DNA of 64,000 nucleotides from Methylibium sp035762065. Lineage in GTDB: Bacteria; Pseudomonadota; Gammaproteobacteria; Burkholderiales; Burkholderiaceae_C. The stretch lies in contig NZ_DASTPW010000027.1 in NCBI RefSeq assembly GCF_035762065.1, positions 1-64,000 on the forward strand. Direction: 5' to 3'. Below are positions 32,508 to 42,211 of this stretch, piece after piece. Under the pieces are notes generated by a model. It was not told where the DNA came from and did not search any database. It saw nothing but the letters and a program-made list of their open reading frames with translations. Both the position numbers and the translations under genes were made by a program. Each line of letters starts with the position of its first letter. The first letter of the stretch is position 1.

Positions 32508-33712
32508 CACGCGGCCCTCGGCAAGGCGATCGCCTCGTGCAGCACGCGGCCGAGCGCGGCGACGCCTTCCTCGATGCGCGCCGGCGCCAGCGTGACGAAG
32601 CTCAGCCGCAGGCAGCGGCGCTCCGCTTCGCCCGGCTCGCCGGCGAAGAAGGGCGCGCCCGGCACGAAGGCGACGCCGGCCTCGACCGCGCGCGGCAGCA
32701 GCGCCATCGCATCGAGCCCCGCCGGCAGCCGCAGCCAGAAGAACATGCCGCCGCGCGGCGTCTGCCAGGCGCAGCCGGGCGGCAGGTGGCGCTGCAGCGC
32801 CGCGGCCATCGCGTCGCGCTGGGCCGCATAGCGCTGGCGCACCGCGGGCAGGTGGCGCTCGAGCAGGCCGTCCTTCACCGCCTCGAAGGCGATGCGCTGC
32901 ACGAAGCCCGAGGTGTGCAGGTCGGCCGCCTGCTTGGCCTGCAGCAGCTTCGGCATCAGCGCGCTCGGCGCAACGACGTAGCCGAGCCGCAGGCCCGGCG
33001 CGAGGATCTTCGAGAACGAGCCGAGGTAGACGCTGCCTTCGGGCCACAGCGAACTGATCGACGCCGGCGGCGCCGCGTCGAACCACAGTTCGCCGTAGGG
33101 GTCGTCCTCGACCAGCGGCAGCCGCGCCGCCTGCGCCGCGCGCACCAGCGCGGCGCGCCGTTCGGCGCCCATCAAGCGGCCGGTCGGGTTCTGGAAGTTG
33201 GGCAGCAGGTACGCGAAGCGGGCCGGCTCGGGCGCGTCGGCCAGCGCGGCGATCGCTTCGGGGCGCGGGCCTTCGTCGTCGCCTTCGAGCGCGACGAAAC
33301 GCGGCTCGGCCGGCGCGAAGGCCTGCAGCGCGCCGAGGTAGCTCGGCGCCTCGACCGCGACCGTGCTGCCCGCGTCGAGCAGCAGCTTGCCGAGCAGGTC
33401 GAGCCCCTGCTGCGAGCCGCTGGTGACGAGCACCCGCGCGGCATCGACCTGCAGGCCGCGCGCGCCGAGCCGGGCGGCGATCCATTCGCGCAGCGGCCCG
33501 TAGCCCTCGCTCGCCGCGTACTGCAGCGCCTCGCGCGGGGCTTCGCGCAGCACGCGCTCGCTCGCCTCGCGCAGCGCCTCGACCGGGAAGCCGTCGGGCG
33601 ACGGCAGGCCGCCGGCCATCGACAGCACGCCGGGGCGTTCGGTCAGCTTCAGGATCTCGCGGATCACCGAAGGGTTCATCCGCGCACTGCGTGCGGCCAG
33701 GGTCCAGGTCAT
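32507..33712 (-). CDS. class I/II PLP aminotransferase (2-aminoadipate/LysN-like)
   Basis: A 401-residue fold-type I aminotransferase with the PLP lysine K235 in YLGSFSKILAPGLRLGY. Other family markers are GGLPSPDGFP near the start, LQYAASEGYGPLREW, SGSQQGLDLL and FQNPTGR. It most resembles 2-aminoadipate and branched-chain/aromatic aminotransferases. It overlaps the racemase gene by four bases and the PhzF gene by one, so it is in the middle of a coupled operon. Confidence 0.9.
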   Translation of the reverse strand: MTWTLAARSARMNPSVIREILKLTERPGVLSMAGGLPSPDGFPVEALREASERVLREAPREALQYAASEGYGPLREWIAARLGARGLQVDAARVLVTSGSQQGLDLLGKLLLDAGSTVAVEAPSYLGALQAFAPAEPRFVALEGDDEGPRPEAIAALADAPEPARFAYLLPNFQNPTGRLMGAERRAALVRAAQAARLPLVEDDPYGELWFDAAPPASISSLWPEGSVYLGSFSKILAPGLRLGYVVAPSALMPKLLQAKQAADLHTSGFVQRIAFEAVKDGLLERHLPAVRQRYAAQRDAMAAALQRHLPPGCAWQTPRGGMFFWLRLPAGLDAMALLPRAVEAGVAFVPGAPFFAGEPGEAERRCLRLSFVTLAPARIEEGVAALGRVLHEAIALPRAA

Positions 33713-34455
33713 CGTGCGTCTCCCATCAGGGCAGGTGCGTCGTCGAGGCCGGCTGTCGCCGGCGGCGGAAGGATCCAGTCGATCGCCTGCCGCGCATGCA
33801 GCAGCGTGCTGTCGAACGCGGGCAGCGGCAGGTCGGCCGGGTCGAGCAGCAGGCCGATCTCGGTGCAGCCGAGCACCACGCCCTGCGCGCCGGCCGCGGC
33901 CAGCCGGTCGATCGCTTCGAGGTAGAAGCGGCGCGATGCGGCGCCGACGACGCCGCGGCACAGCTCCTCGAAGATGACCCGGTGCACCTCGGCGCGGTCG
34001 GCCGCGGCGGGTATCAGCGTCTCCAGGCCGTGGTGCCGGCGCAGGTGTTCGCGCAGGAAGGGCTGCTCCATCGTGAAGCGCGTGCCGAGCAGCCCGACCC
34101 GCTCGAGCCCGGCTTCGCGCACTGCCGCCCCCACCGCGTCGGCGATGTGCAGCAGCGGCAGGCCGCAGGCCGCCTGCACCTGGGGCGCCAGCTTGTGCAT
34201 GGTGTTGGTCGCGATCAGCAGGCCTTCGGCGCCGCAGGCCCTCAGGCCGAGCGCCGCCTGCCCGAGCAGCCCGGCGGCCGCGTCCCAGGCGCTGTCGCGC
34301 TGCAGCGCGGCGATGCGTTCGAAGTCGAAGCTGTGCACCAGCAGCGGCGCGCTGTGCAGGCCGCCGGCGCGGCGGGCGATGCCTTGGTTGATCGCGCGGT
34401 AGTACACGAGCGTCGATTCCCAGCTCATGCCGCCCAGCAGGCCCAGCGTTCTCAT
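33709..34455 (-). CDS. aspartate/glutamate racemase-family protein (YgeA-like)
   Basis: A 248-residue protein of the Asp/Glu racemase superfamily, close to broad-specificity amino acid racemase YgeA. MRTLGLLGGMSWESTLVYYR and LLGTRFTMEQPFLREHL are diagnostic. C197 in VVLGCTEIGLL matches one catalytic cysteine, but the first, expected near residue 83 in CTNTMH, is alanine here (A82 in IATNTMHKL). It may racemise poorly or use another mechanism. Overlaps the exporter gene by 4 bases. Confidence 0.87.
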   Translation of the reverse strand: MRTLGLLGGMSWESTLVYYRAINQGIARRAGGLHSAPLLVHSFDFERIAALQRDSAWDAAAGLLGQAALGLRACGAEGLLIATNTMHKLAPQVQAACGLPLLHIADAVGAAVREAGLERVGLLGTRFTMEQPFLREHLRRHHGLETLIPAAADRAEVHRVIFEELCRGVVGAASRRFYLEAIDRLAAAGAQGVVLGCTEIGLLLDPADLPLPAFDSTLLHARQAIDWILPPPATAGLDDAPALMGDAR

Positions 34456-35399
34456 CGCGGCTCCTTCGCGGCCACCGGCATGCGCTTGCCAACGAACACC
34501 GTCGCGATCACCGCGAGCGCGAAGCCGAGCGTCGCCGCATCCAGCGTTTCACCGAGCAGCGGCACCGCGGCCAGCAGCGTGATGAAGGGTTGCAGCAGCT
34601 GCACCTGGCTCACCCGCAGCGTGCCGCCGAGGGCGAGCGCGCGGTACCAGGCGAAGAAGCCGAGCCACATCGAGGCGAGCGACACGTAGGCGAAGCCGAA
34701 CCACGCGCTTGGCGCGACCGCCGCGAAGTCGACCGGCTGTGCGGCCCAGAGGGCCGCGGGCAGCGTCAAGGGCAGCGCGCCGACCAGCACCCAGCCGATC
34801 ACCTCCTCCGGCGCGATCGAGCCCGACACCCGCGCGCCGTAGACATAGCCGACCGCCGCGCCCAGCACCGCGATCAGCAGCCAGCCGTCGGCCGGCACCC
34901 AGCGCCCGCCGCCTTGCAGCGCCGCGTAGCCGAGCACCAGTGCGCAGCCGAGCAGCGCACACAGCCAGAAGCCCGCCGACGCCCGCTGGCGCAGCACGAA
35001 GGCCGCGACCGCCGCGGTCGCGAGCGGCAGCACGCCGGTGACGACCGCGGCATGCACCGCCTGCACCTCGCGCACCGCGAACGCCAGGCACAGCGGCCAG
35101 ACGACGATGTTCCCGGCCGCGGCCAGCGCCAGCGCGCGCGCGTGCTCGAGCGGCGGGCGCCGCAGCGCGCCGCGCCGCCACAGCCACAGCAGCGCCAGCA
35201 GCCCGGCGACCGCGGCGCGCCCGGCGGTCACGAAGGCCGGCGTGAACTGCGGCGCCTCGGCCGGGCCCACCGCGAGCCGCGTCATCGGCGTCGTCAGCGC
35301 GAACACCGCGACGCCGACGAAGCCGAGCCACAGGCCGCGGGTTTCGTCGGACCCGTGCGCGAAACGGCGCGAGGTCGAAGGCACGGCGGGCGGTTCCAT
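34452..35399 (-). CDS. EamA-family (DMT) exporter
   Basis: A 315-residue drug/metabolite transporter with ten membrane helices in two EamA repeats; the second repeat includes FGFAYVSLASMWLGFFAWYR and LRVSQVQLLQPFITLLAAVP. Family members RhtA and YdeD export amino acids and derivatives. It heads the operon with a racemase, aminotransferase and PhzF protein, so the product of that pathway may be the export substrate (inference). TAGAGT lies six bases before the ATG. Confidence 0.88.
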   Translation of the reverse strand: MEPPAVPSTSRRFAHGSDETRGLWLGFVGVAVFALTTPMTRLAVGPAEAPQFTPAFVTAGRAAVAGLLALLWLWRRGALRRPPLEHARALALAAAGNIVVWPLCLAFAVREVQAVHAAVVTGVLPLATAAVAAFVLRQRASAGFWLCALLGCALVLGYAALQGGGRWVPADGWLLIAVLGAAVGYVYGARVSGSIAPEEVIGWVLVGALPLTLPAALWAAQPVDFAAVAPSAWFGFAYVSLASMWLGFFAWYRALALGGTLRVSQVQLLQPFITLLAAVPLLGETLDAATLGFALAVIATVFVGKRMPVAAKEPR

Positions 35400-35423
35400 C
35401 GGCCGACTCTAGGGGCCGCACCC

Positions 35424-35491
35424 ATACACTGCCGCCACAGACAGCCGGCGCAAACGCCGATCTGTACTGCCCCGAATCTCGATACACCGCG
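35424..35491. promoter_or_regulatory. repeated operator-like sites between the exporter and the MocR gene
   Basis: ATACACTGCC (35424-35433), TGTACTGCCC (35463-35472) and ATACACCGCG (35482-35491) share an (A/G)TAC(A)C(T/C)GC core in a 105-base divergent promoter. MocR-type regulators commonly bind direct repeats at such locations. The third site abuts the regulator start. Confidence 0.4.
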
Positions 35492-35504
35492 ACGCCCCCG
35501 ATCC

Positions 35505-36977
35505 ATGCTGACCCGCGCCGCCGGCACCACGCTGACCGAGCAGCTTGCCCAACGCTTCGCCGAGCGCATCCACGCGCGGCTGCTCGCGCCCGGCGCGCGG
35601 CTGCCGTCGGTGCGCGACTGCGCGCAGCGCCACGGCGTCAGCCCGCACACGGTGGTCGCCGCCTACGACCAGCTGCTCGCGCAAGGCCTGATCGAGGCGC
35701 GCCGCCAGCGCGGCTTCTTCGTGCGCGCGCAGCCGGCGCCGCTTGCGCGCAGCCCGCTCGGCGAGGCGGGCGAGGGCGGGCCGCGGCTGGCCGCGCCGGT
35801 CGACGCGACCGCGCTGATCCGCAGCATGTTCCAGGCGCCGGGCAGCCGCGCCGCGCCGGGCTCGGGCACCTTGCCGGCCGACTGGCTCGACCTGCCGCTG
35901 CTCGCCGGCGCGCTGCGCCGCGTCGCGCAGGCCGACCGGCTCGCCTCGCACGCGCTCCACTACGGCGACCCGGCCGGCGACGAGCGTCTGCGCCACGCGC
36001 TGGTGCCGCGCCTCGCCGACGTCGGCGTGCAGGCCGAGCCGCAGCAGATCGTCACCACGCTGGGCGCGACGCAGGCGCTCGACATCGTCTCGCGCGCGCT
36101 GCTCGCACCCGGCGACGCGGTGCTCGTGGACGACCCGGGCTGGGCGGTCGAATTCGCGCGGCTCGCGCGGCTGGGCATGCGGATCCTGCCGGTGCCGCGC
36201 GGAGCCGGCGGCGTCGACTTCACGGCGATGCAGCAGCTCGTCGCCGAGCACCGGCCGCGGCTGTACGTCACCACCTCGGTGCTGCACAACCCGACCGGGC
36301 ATTCGCTGACGCTCGGCCAGGCGCACCGGCTGCTGACGCTCGCGCAGGCGCAGGACTTCCACATCGTCGAGGACGACACCTACGCCTGGCTCGCGGTGCC
36401 GCATGCGCCGCGGATGGCCGCGCTCGACGGCCTGCAGCGCACGATCTACATCTCCGGCTTCTCGAAGATCCTGGCGCCGGCCTGGCGCGTCGGCTACGTT
36501 GCGGCGCCGAAGGCGCTGGTCGCGCGCATCGTCGACGTGAAGCTGCTGACCTCGCTCACCACCCCGGCGATCACCGAGCAGGCCGTCGCCGCCTGCCTGG
36601 AACAGGGCGCGCTGCGCCGCCATGCCGAGCGCGTGCGCGCGCGGCTGGCCACCGCGAGTTCGCGTTGCCTCGCGCTCGCCACCGAGCACGGCTGCACGCC
36701 CGCGACGCCGGCGCACGGCCTGTTTGCCTGGATCGAAACCCACACCGACACCGACCGCCTGGCCCAGCTGTTGCTCGACGACGGCTGGCTCACCGCGCCC
36801 GGCTCGCTCTTCCACGCGTCGCACCGGCCCAGCGGGCTGATGCGCGTGAATGTCGCGACCTCGCTCGATCCGGCTTTCTGGCGAGCGCTCGCTACCCGGC
36901 GGGCCGAGCTGTCGCAACGGCCCAACCTGCGTGTCGCGCCCGAGCCGGAGGCCCCCGCGATCCCGGGGTCGGCTTGA
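35505..36977 (+). CDS. MocR/PdxR-family GntR-aminotransferase regulator
   Basis: A 490-residue one-component regulator: a GntR winged helix (about 1-75, RLPSVRDCAQRHGVSPHTVV) joined to a fold-type I aminotransferase domain. The PLP lysine K321 is in ISGFSKILAPAW and LHNPTGHSLT is present, so PLP or a PLP-amino-acid adduct can be bound. It is divergent to the exporter-racemase-aminotransferase-PhzF operon, and likely controls it. MocR members respond to PLP, taurine, GABA or amino acids; ligand unknown here. Confidence 0.9.
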   Translation: MLTRAAGTTLTEQLAQRFAERIHARLLAPGARLPSVRDCAQRHGVSPHTVVAAYDQLLAQGLIEARRQRGFFVRAQPAPLARSPLGEAGEGGPRLAAPVDATALIRSMFQAPGSRAAPGSGTLPADWLDLPLLAGALRRVAQADRLASHALHYGDPAGDERLRHALVPRLADVGVQAEPQQIVTTLGATQALDIVSRALLAPGDAVLVDDPGWAVEFARLARLGMRILPVPRGAGGVDFTAMQQLVAEHRPRLYVTTSVLHNPTGHSLTLGQAHRLLTLAQAQDFHIVEDDTYAWLAVPHAPRMAALDGLQRTIYISGFSKILAPAWRVGYVAAPKALVARIVDVKLLTSLTTPAITEQAVAACLEQGALRRHAERVRARLATASSRCLALATEHGCTPATPAHGLFAWIETHTDTDRLAQLLLDDGWLTAPGSLFHASHRPSGLMRVNVATSLDPAFWRALATRRAELSQRPNLRVAPEPEAPAIPGSA

Positions 36978-37016
36978 TACGCCTCGTCACGACGCACCGA
37001 TATATTGGTTTTCGAC

Positions 37017-37760
37017 ATGAACGAGCCCACCGTCCCGATGGGAATGCCCGAGCTGTGGCGCGTCAGCGCCTTCCGCCGGGCGATGAACGACAGCGCCATC
37101 GCCACCGGCGAGAACAACTCGCGCTTCAGCGCGCTGAGCCCTTCGCTGATGGCCGACCTGCAGCGCTTCGAGCACGCGGGCGCCGGCTGCGAAGTGCTGG
37201 AGGTGCTGGCCGCCTGCCTGCGCCATGCGCACGACATGGCGCTGCACCTCGACCGCGACGGCCACGTGCTGCCGATCACCGTCTTCCCGCGCGAGCGGCT
37301 GTTCCACACGCCGCTGCCGATCGAGACGCTCTACGCCACCCGCTTCGACAGCGTCCAGCTGCTGCAGGTCGAGCGCGCGCTGCTGCACGCGCCCGGCGCG
37401 CGCGAGCGCGAGATGAGCGCCGCGCCCGAGCACTGCCATCCGCTTGGCCCGCTGCTGTGGCACATGGCGCTGCATGGCCCGCGCCGCGAGCTGCTGCCCG
37501 AGCTCGCCGGCGCCGCGGTCTACCGCGTCGCCTCCGACCTCGACGTGCCGACCGAGCTCAGCGGCGCGCTCGCGGCCTCGGTGATGCGCCTGCGGCAGGA
37601 GAAGGTCTCGCTGCGCACGCTCGCGCACTGGCCGGGCATGAGCAGGGAGCGGGGCGCGCGGCTGCTCAACGGGCTGTACCTGCAGGCCGGGCTGATCGTC
37701 AGCCGCACGCATCCGTCGGCCAAGCGCGATTCGTGGTTCGCAGCGCTCGGCCGCCGCTGA
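37017..37760 (+). CDS. conserved hypothetical protein
   Basis: A 247-residue soluble protein from the ATG at 37017. No recognised domain. The N-terminus MNEPTVPMGMPELWRVSAFR and HCHPLGPLLWHMALHGPRREL are distinctive, and the C-terminal 60 residues are helical with a possible winged-helix look (ASVMRLRQEKVSLRTLAHW). A TATATT element ten bases before the ATG may be a -10. It is not an obvious partner of the neighbouring regulator. Confidence 0.65.
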   Translation: MNEPTVPMGMPELWRVSAFRRAMNDSAIATGENNSRFSALSPSLMADLQRFEHAGAGCEVLEVLAACLRHAHDMALHLDRDGHVLPITVFPRERLFHTPLPIETLYATRFDSVQLLQVERALLHAPGAREREMSAAPEHCHPLGPLLWHMALHGPRRELLPELAGAAVYRVASDLDVPTELSGALAASVMRLRQEKVSLRTLAHWPGMSRERGARLLNGLYLQAGLIVSRTHPSAKRDSWFAALGRR

Positions 37761-37922
37761 GCCCGCCTCGGCTCGACGAACCGCTCGACCCGCTGCGCGA
37801 GTGCGGTCGTCCACCCGGCCGGTCGTGCCGGCTGGCGCGAGCAGTACCGCATCGATCAGAACAACCTGGACTACAACCCGTTCATGGGCGCCTACAACGC
37901 GCAGGAAGAAGGCAGGTGGTGA
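37761..37922 (+). pseudogene. remnant of the 3' end of an unidentified gene
   Basis: In frame after the preceding stop, an open stretch of 53 codons ends with TGA at 37920-37922. The last 30 codons, from about 37830, use coding-like codons and read GWREQYRIDQNNLDYNPFMG then AYNAQEEGRW, a plausible protein C-terminus. No start codon or Shine-Dalgarno is present and the 5' part reads as random. It could be a decayed gene or an in-frame downstream extension of the previous gene; identity unknown. Confidence 0.4.
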
Positions 37923-37997
37923 GTCCCTTCGGCTGAACGTCGCGCCGGGCGGCCAGGATCGCCGTCTGGCCGACCGGCCATGGGGCGGAGCGGCTTC

Positions 37998-39869
<1,872 letters not shown>

Positions 39870-39875
39870 CGACCG

Positions 39876-39881
39876 ATTGTC
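39876..39881 (-). promoter_or_regulatory. -10-like hexamer abutting the uup start
   Basis: GACAAT ends six bases before the uup ATG, so the transcript would be leaderless. No -35 recognised. Confidence 0.4.
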
Positions 39882-39938
39882 GCGGCCGGTGCTCGATGCC
39901 TTGCCGCCTGCCGAACGCGCGCCCGGCCGTGCGGCGCC

Positions 39939-40700
39939 TCAGAACTTGGTGAAGTCCGGCTTGCGCTTTTCGAAGAACGCGGCGAAGGCCTCGCGCGCTT
40001 CGTCGCCGCGCAGCGCCTTGCCGAAGACCTCGGCCTCGGCGGCGATCTGCGCGGTCAGGGCCTCGCGTGCCGGCCGGCTCATCAGGCGCTTGGTCTCGCG
40101 CACCGCGGCCGGCGGCAGCGTGTTGAAGCGCTCGGCCATGCGGCGCGCGTGCGCCACCACCTCGCTGGCCGGCAGCACCGCGTTCGCGAGGCCGAGCTCG
40201 ACCGCCTCGGCGCCGCTCATCGGGTCGCCGAGCAGCAGCTTCTCGGCGGCCTTGTGCCGGCCCATCAGTTGCGGCACGACCAGGCTGGAGGCGAACTCGG
40301 CGACCAGCCCCAGGCTGGTGAAGGGCATCGCGAGCCGCGCGTCGTCGGCGACGTAGACGAGGTCGCAGTGCAGCAGCATCGTGGTGCCGATGCCGATGGC
40401 CGCGCCGGTGACCGCGGCGACGACCGGCCGGTCGCATTGCAGCAGCGCCTGCATGAACTTGAACACCGGCGACTCGGTGTTCTGCGCCGGGCGCTGCATG
40501 AAGTCCTCGAGGTCGTTGCCCGAGGTGAAGATGCCCGGCTGCCCGGTGATCAGCACCGCGCGCACCTTCGGGTCGAGCTGCGCGTCGAGCAGCGCGTCGC
40601 ACATCGCCTGGTACATCGCGACCGTGATCGCGTTCTTCTTCTCGGGCCGCGCGATCTCGATCGTCGCGATGCCGTTCAGCGTGGCGGTCCTGATGCTCAT
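39939..40700 (-). CDS. enoyl-CoA hydratase/isomerase-family protein
   Basis: A 253-residue crotonase-fold enzyme. The CoA-binding loop FTSGNDLEDFMQRP and the oxyanion-hole GAAIGIGTTMLLHCDLVY match the family. Position-specific residues suggest a 2-enoyl hydratase/isomerase more than a cyclase, but the two catalytic glutamates seen in mammalian hydratase are not clearly present (DLVYVADDARLAMPF). Last gene of the fad-type operon, 16 bases after the DUF1569 gene. Confidence 0.88.
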   Translation of the reverse strand: MSIRTATLNGIATIEIARPEKKNAITVAMYQAMCDALLDAQLDPKVRAVLITGQPGIFTSGNDLEDFMQRPAQNTESPVFKFMQALLQCDRPVVAAVTGAAIGIGTTMLLHCDLVYVADDARLAMPFTSLGLVAEFASSLVVPQLMGRHKAAEKLLLGDPMSGAEAVELGLANAVLPASEVVAHARRMAERFNTLPPAAVRETKRLMSRPAREALTAQIAAEAEVFGKALRGDEAREAFAAFFEKRKPDFTKF

Positions 40701-40716
40701 GCGGTGCTCCTGGTGA

Positions 40717-41283
40717 TCAAGCGTGGCGGGTCTCGGCGAACTGCGTCCAGTGCGCGGCGAGGTGCATCTGGTGCGCGCGCTGGTAGGCGGGCTTGTCGAG
40801 CGCGCCGTAGGCGAAGTGCGGCGCGAGCGTGCCGGTGTGGGCCTCGAAGGCGTCCATCGCGCGCAGCAGCCGCAGCACGGCGGCGTCGGCGGGCAGCGAG
40901 GCGTCGAGCGCGGGCGCGCCGGGGATCGGCTCGTCGAGCGGATGCGCCATCGCGCCGCGCGCATCGAACAGCGCATGCGCCGCGGCGCCGAGCGTCGCGA
41001 CGAACCACGCCGGCTTCATCCGCGGATAACCGGCCAGCGAGCCCTCGATGCTCTGCGCCAGATGCTGCAGCGAGGCGCTCAGGTTCCACGCGCCGCCGCT
41101 TTGCCAGCGCGCGCCCGGCCGGGCGAGCGCTGCGACCGCGTTGCGCGCCTCCGCCCAGGTGCCGAAGCCTTCGACGCGGGCCGGGGCGCAGGCGGCGAGC
41201 GCCAGCGGGCCGGCGAGCGCGAGCGTCGCGCGCAGGACGTGCCGGCGCGCCGGCAGCGCAGGCTTGGCGGACGGCGTGCTCAT
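40717..41283 (-). CDS. DUF1569 (DinB-like) Tat lipoprotein
   Basis: A 188-residue protein. The start at 41283 overlaps the upstream hydrolase stop as ATGA. The N-terminus MSTPSAKPALPARRHVLRAT has the twin-arginine-type motif and a lipobox LALAAC, so it is probably a lipoprotein. The mature domain has NLSASLQHLAQSIEGSLAGY and HQMHLAAHWTQF, the helical bundle of DUF1569, related to DinB metal-binding proteins. Function unknown; sits between beta-oxidation genes. Confidence 0.75.
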   Translation of the reverse strand: MSTPSAKPALPARRHVLRATLALAGPLALAACAPARVEGFGTWAEARNAVAALARPGARWQSGGAWNLSASLQHLAQSIEGSLAGYPRMKPAWFVATLGAAAHALFDARGAMAHPLDEPIPGAPALDASLPADAAVLRLLRAMDAFEAHTGTLAPHFAYGALDKPAYQRAHQMHLAAHWTQFAETRHA

Positions 41284-42182
41284 GGCGTGGCGGCGGCCGG
41301 CGTTTCGAGCCGCCATTCACCCGCCTCGAGCCAGCGCAGCGCGGCCGGCCACAGTGCCGCCGCGTCACGCCGGAAGAAGCCCATGTGGCCGATCCTCGCG
41401 AGGCCGGCCTGGGCCGGCGCGAGATGCACGCGCCGCACCGTGGTGGCGACGTAGCGCGCATGCAGGTCATCGACCGCCGGCTGCTGGATCGCCTTGTCGT
41501 CGGAGAAGCTCAGCGCCAGCAGCGGGCAGCGCACCGAGGCGAAGCGCTCGCGCATGTCGTAGGCCGGATCGTCGAACCAGTAGCCGCGCCGCCGCAGCCA
41601 GCCCGACCACTGCAGCGCCACGCCGCGCGGCAGGTTGCCCACCTTGCGGATCGGCGCGCCCGGGAAGTAGCCGAACAGCCGCGTGTAGAGGGGCATCGCG
41701 ACGCGCCCGAGCAGCCACAGCTGCCGGCCGCTGCGCGGGTTCAGGCCGGGATAGCCGCTGCCGCTGGCGATCGTGATCGCGCGATCGACGCGCGCGGCGC
41801 CGGGCGTCGCCCCCAGCGCCATGCCGCCCAGGCTGTGGCCGACGTACAGCAGCGGCCTTCCGCCGGCGCGCCGGCGCGCCTCGTCGATCGCGACGGAGAC
41901 GTCCACGCGCAGCCAGGTTTCCATGTCGATGCCGCTGGCGCGCGCCTGCGCGGCACTGCCGGACTCGATGCCGCGGTAGTCGAAGCTCAGCACGTCGTGC
42001 CCCTGCGCGGCGAGCCAGCGGCAGAAGCCGGCGTAGAAGGCCTGCGGCGTCGAGAGCGCCGGCGCGACGACGACCACCGCCCGCTCCCGCCCGATGCGCG
42101 AGCCCTCGGCCGGGACCTGCGCCTCGAACCAGGTGGCCGACACGGCCGCCGCGCCCTCGATGTCGATGCGGATGGGCTGCAT
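41280..42182 (-). CDS. alpha/beta hydrolase
   Basis: A 300-residue hydrolase from the ATG at 42182. HGHDVLSFDYRGIESGSAAQ region precedes the nucleophile elbow LLYVGHSLGGMAL, then SFSDDKAIQQPAVDDL supplies the acid and HMGFFRRD the histidine. It resembles proteins annotated as serine aminopeptidase S33-like or acyl-CoA/polyhydroxyalkanoate-related hydrolases. Co-directional with fad genes, so perhaps an acyl-CoA thioesterase (inference). Confidence 0.82.
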   Translation of the reverse strand: MQPIRIDIEGAAAVSATWFEAQVPAEGSRIGRERAVVVVAPALSTPQAFYAGFCRWLAAQGHDVLSFDYRGIESGSAAQARASGIDMETWLRVDVSVAIDEARRRAGGRPLLYVGHSLGGMALGATPGAARVDRAITIASGSGYPGLNPRSGRQLWLLGRVAMPLYTRLFGYFPGAPIRKVGNLPRGVALQWSGWLRRRGYWFDDPAYDMRERFASVRCPLLALSFSDDKAIQQPAVDDLHARYVATTVRRVHLAPAQAGLARIGHMGFFRRDAAALWPAALRWLEAGEWRLETPAAATP

Positions 42183-42211
42183 GCGACGCTTCGCGAAGGC
42201 AGGCGGCCGGC

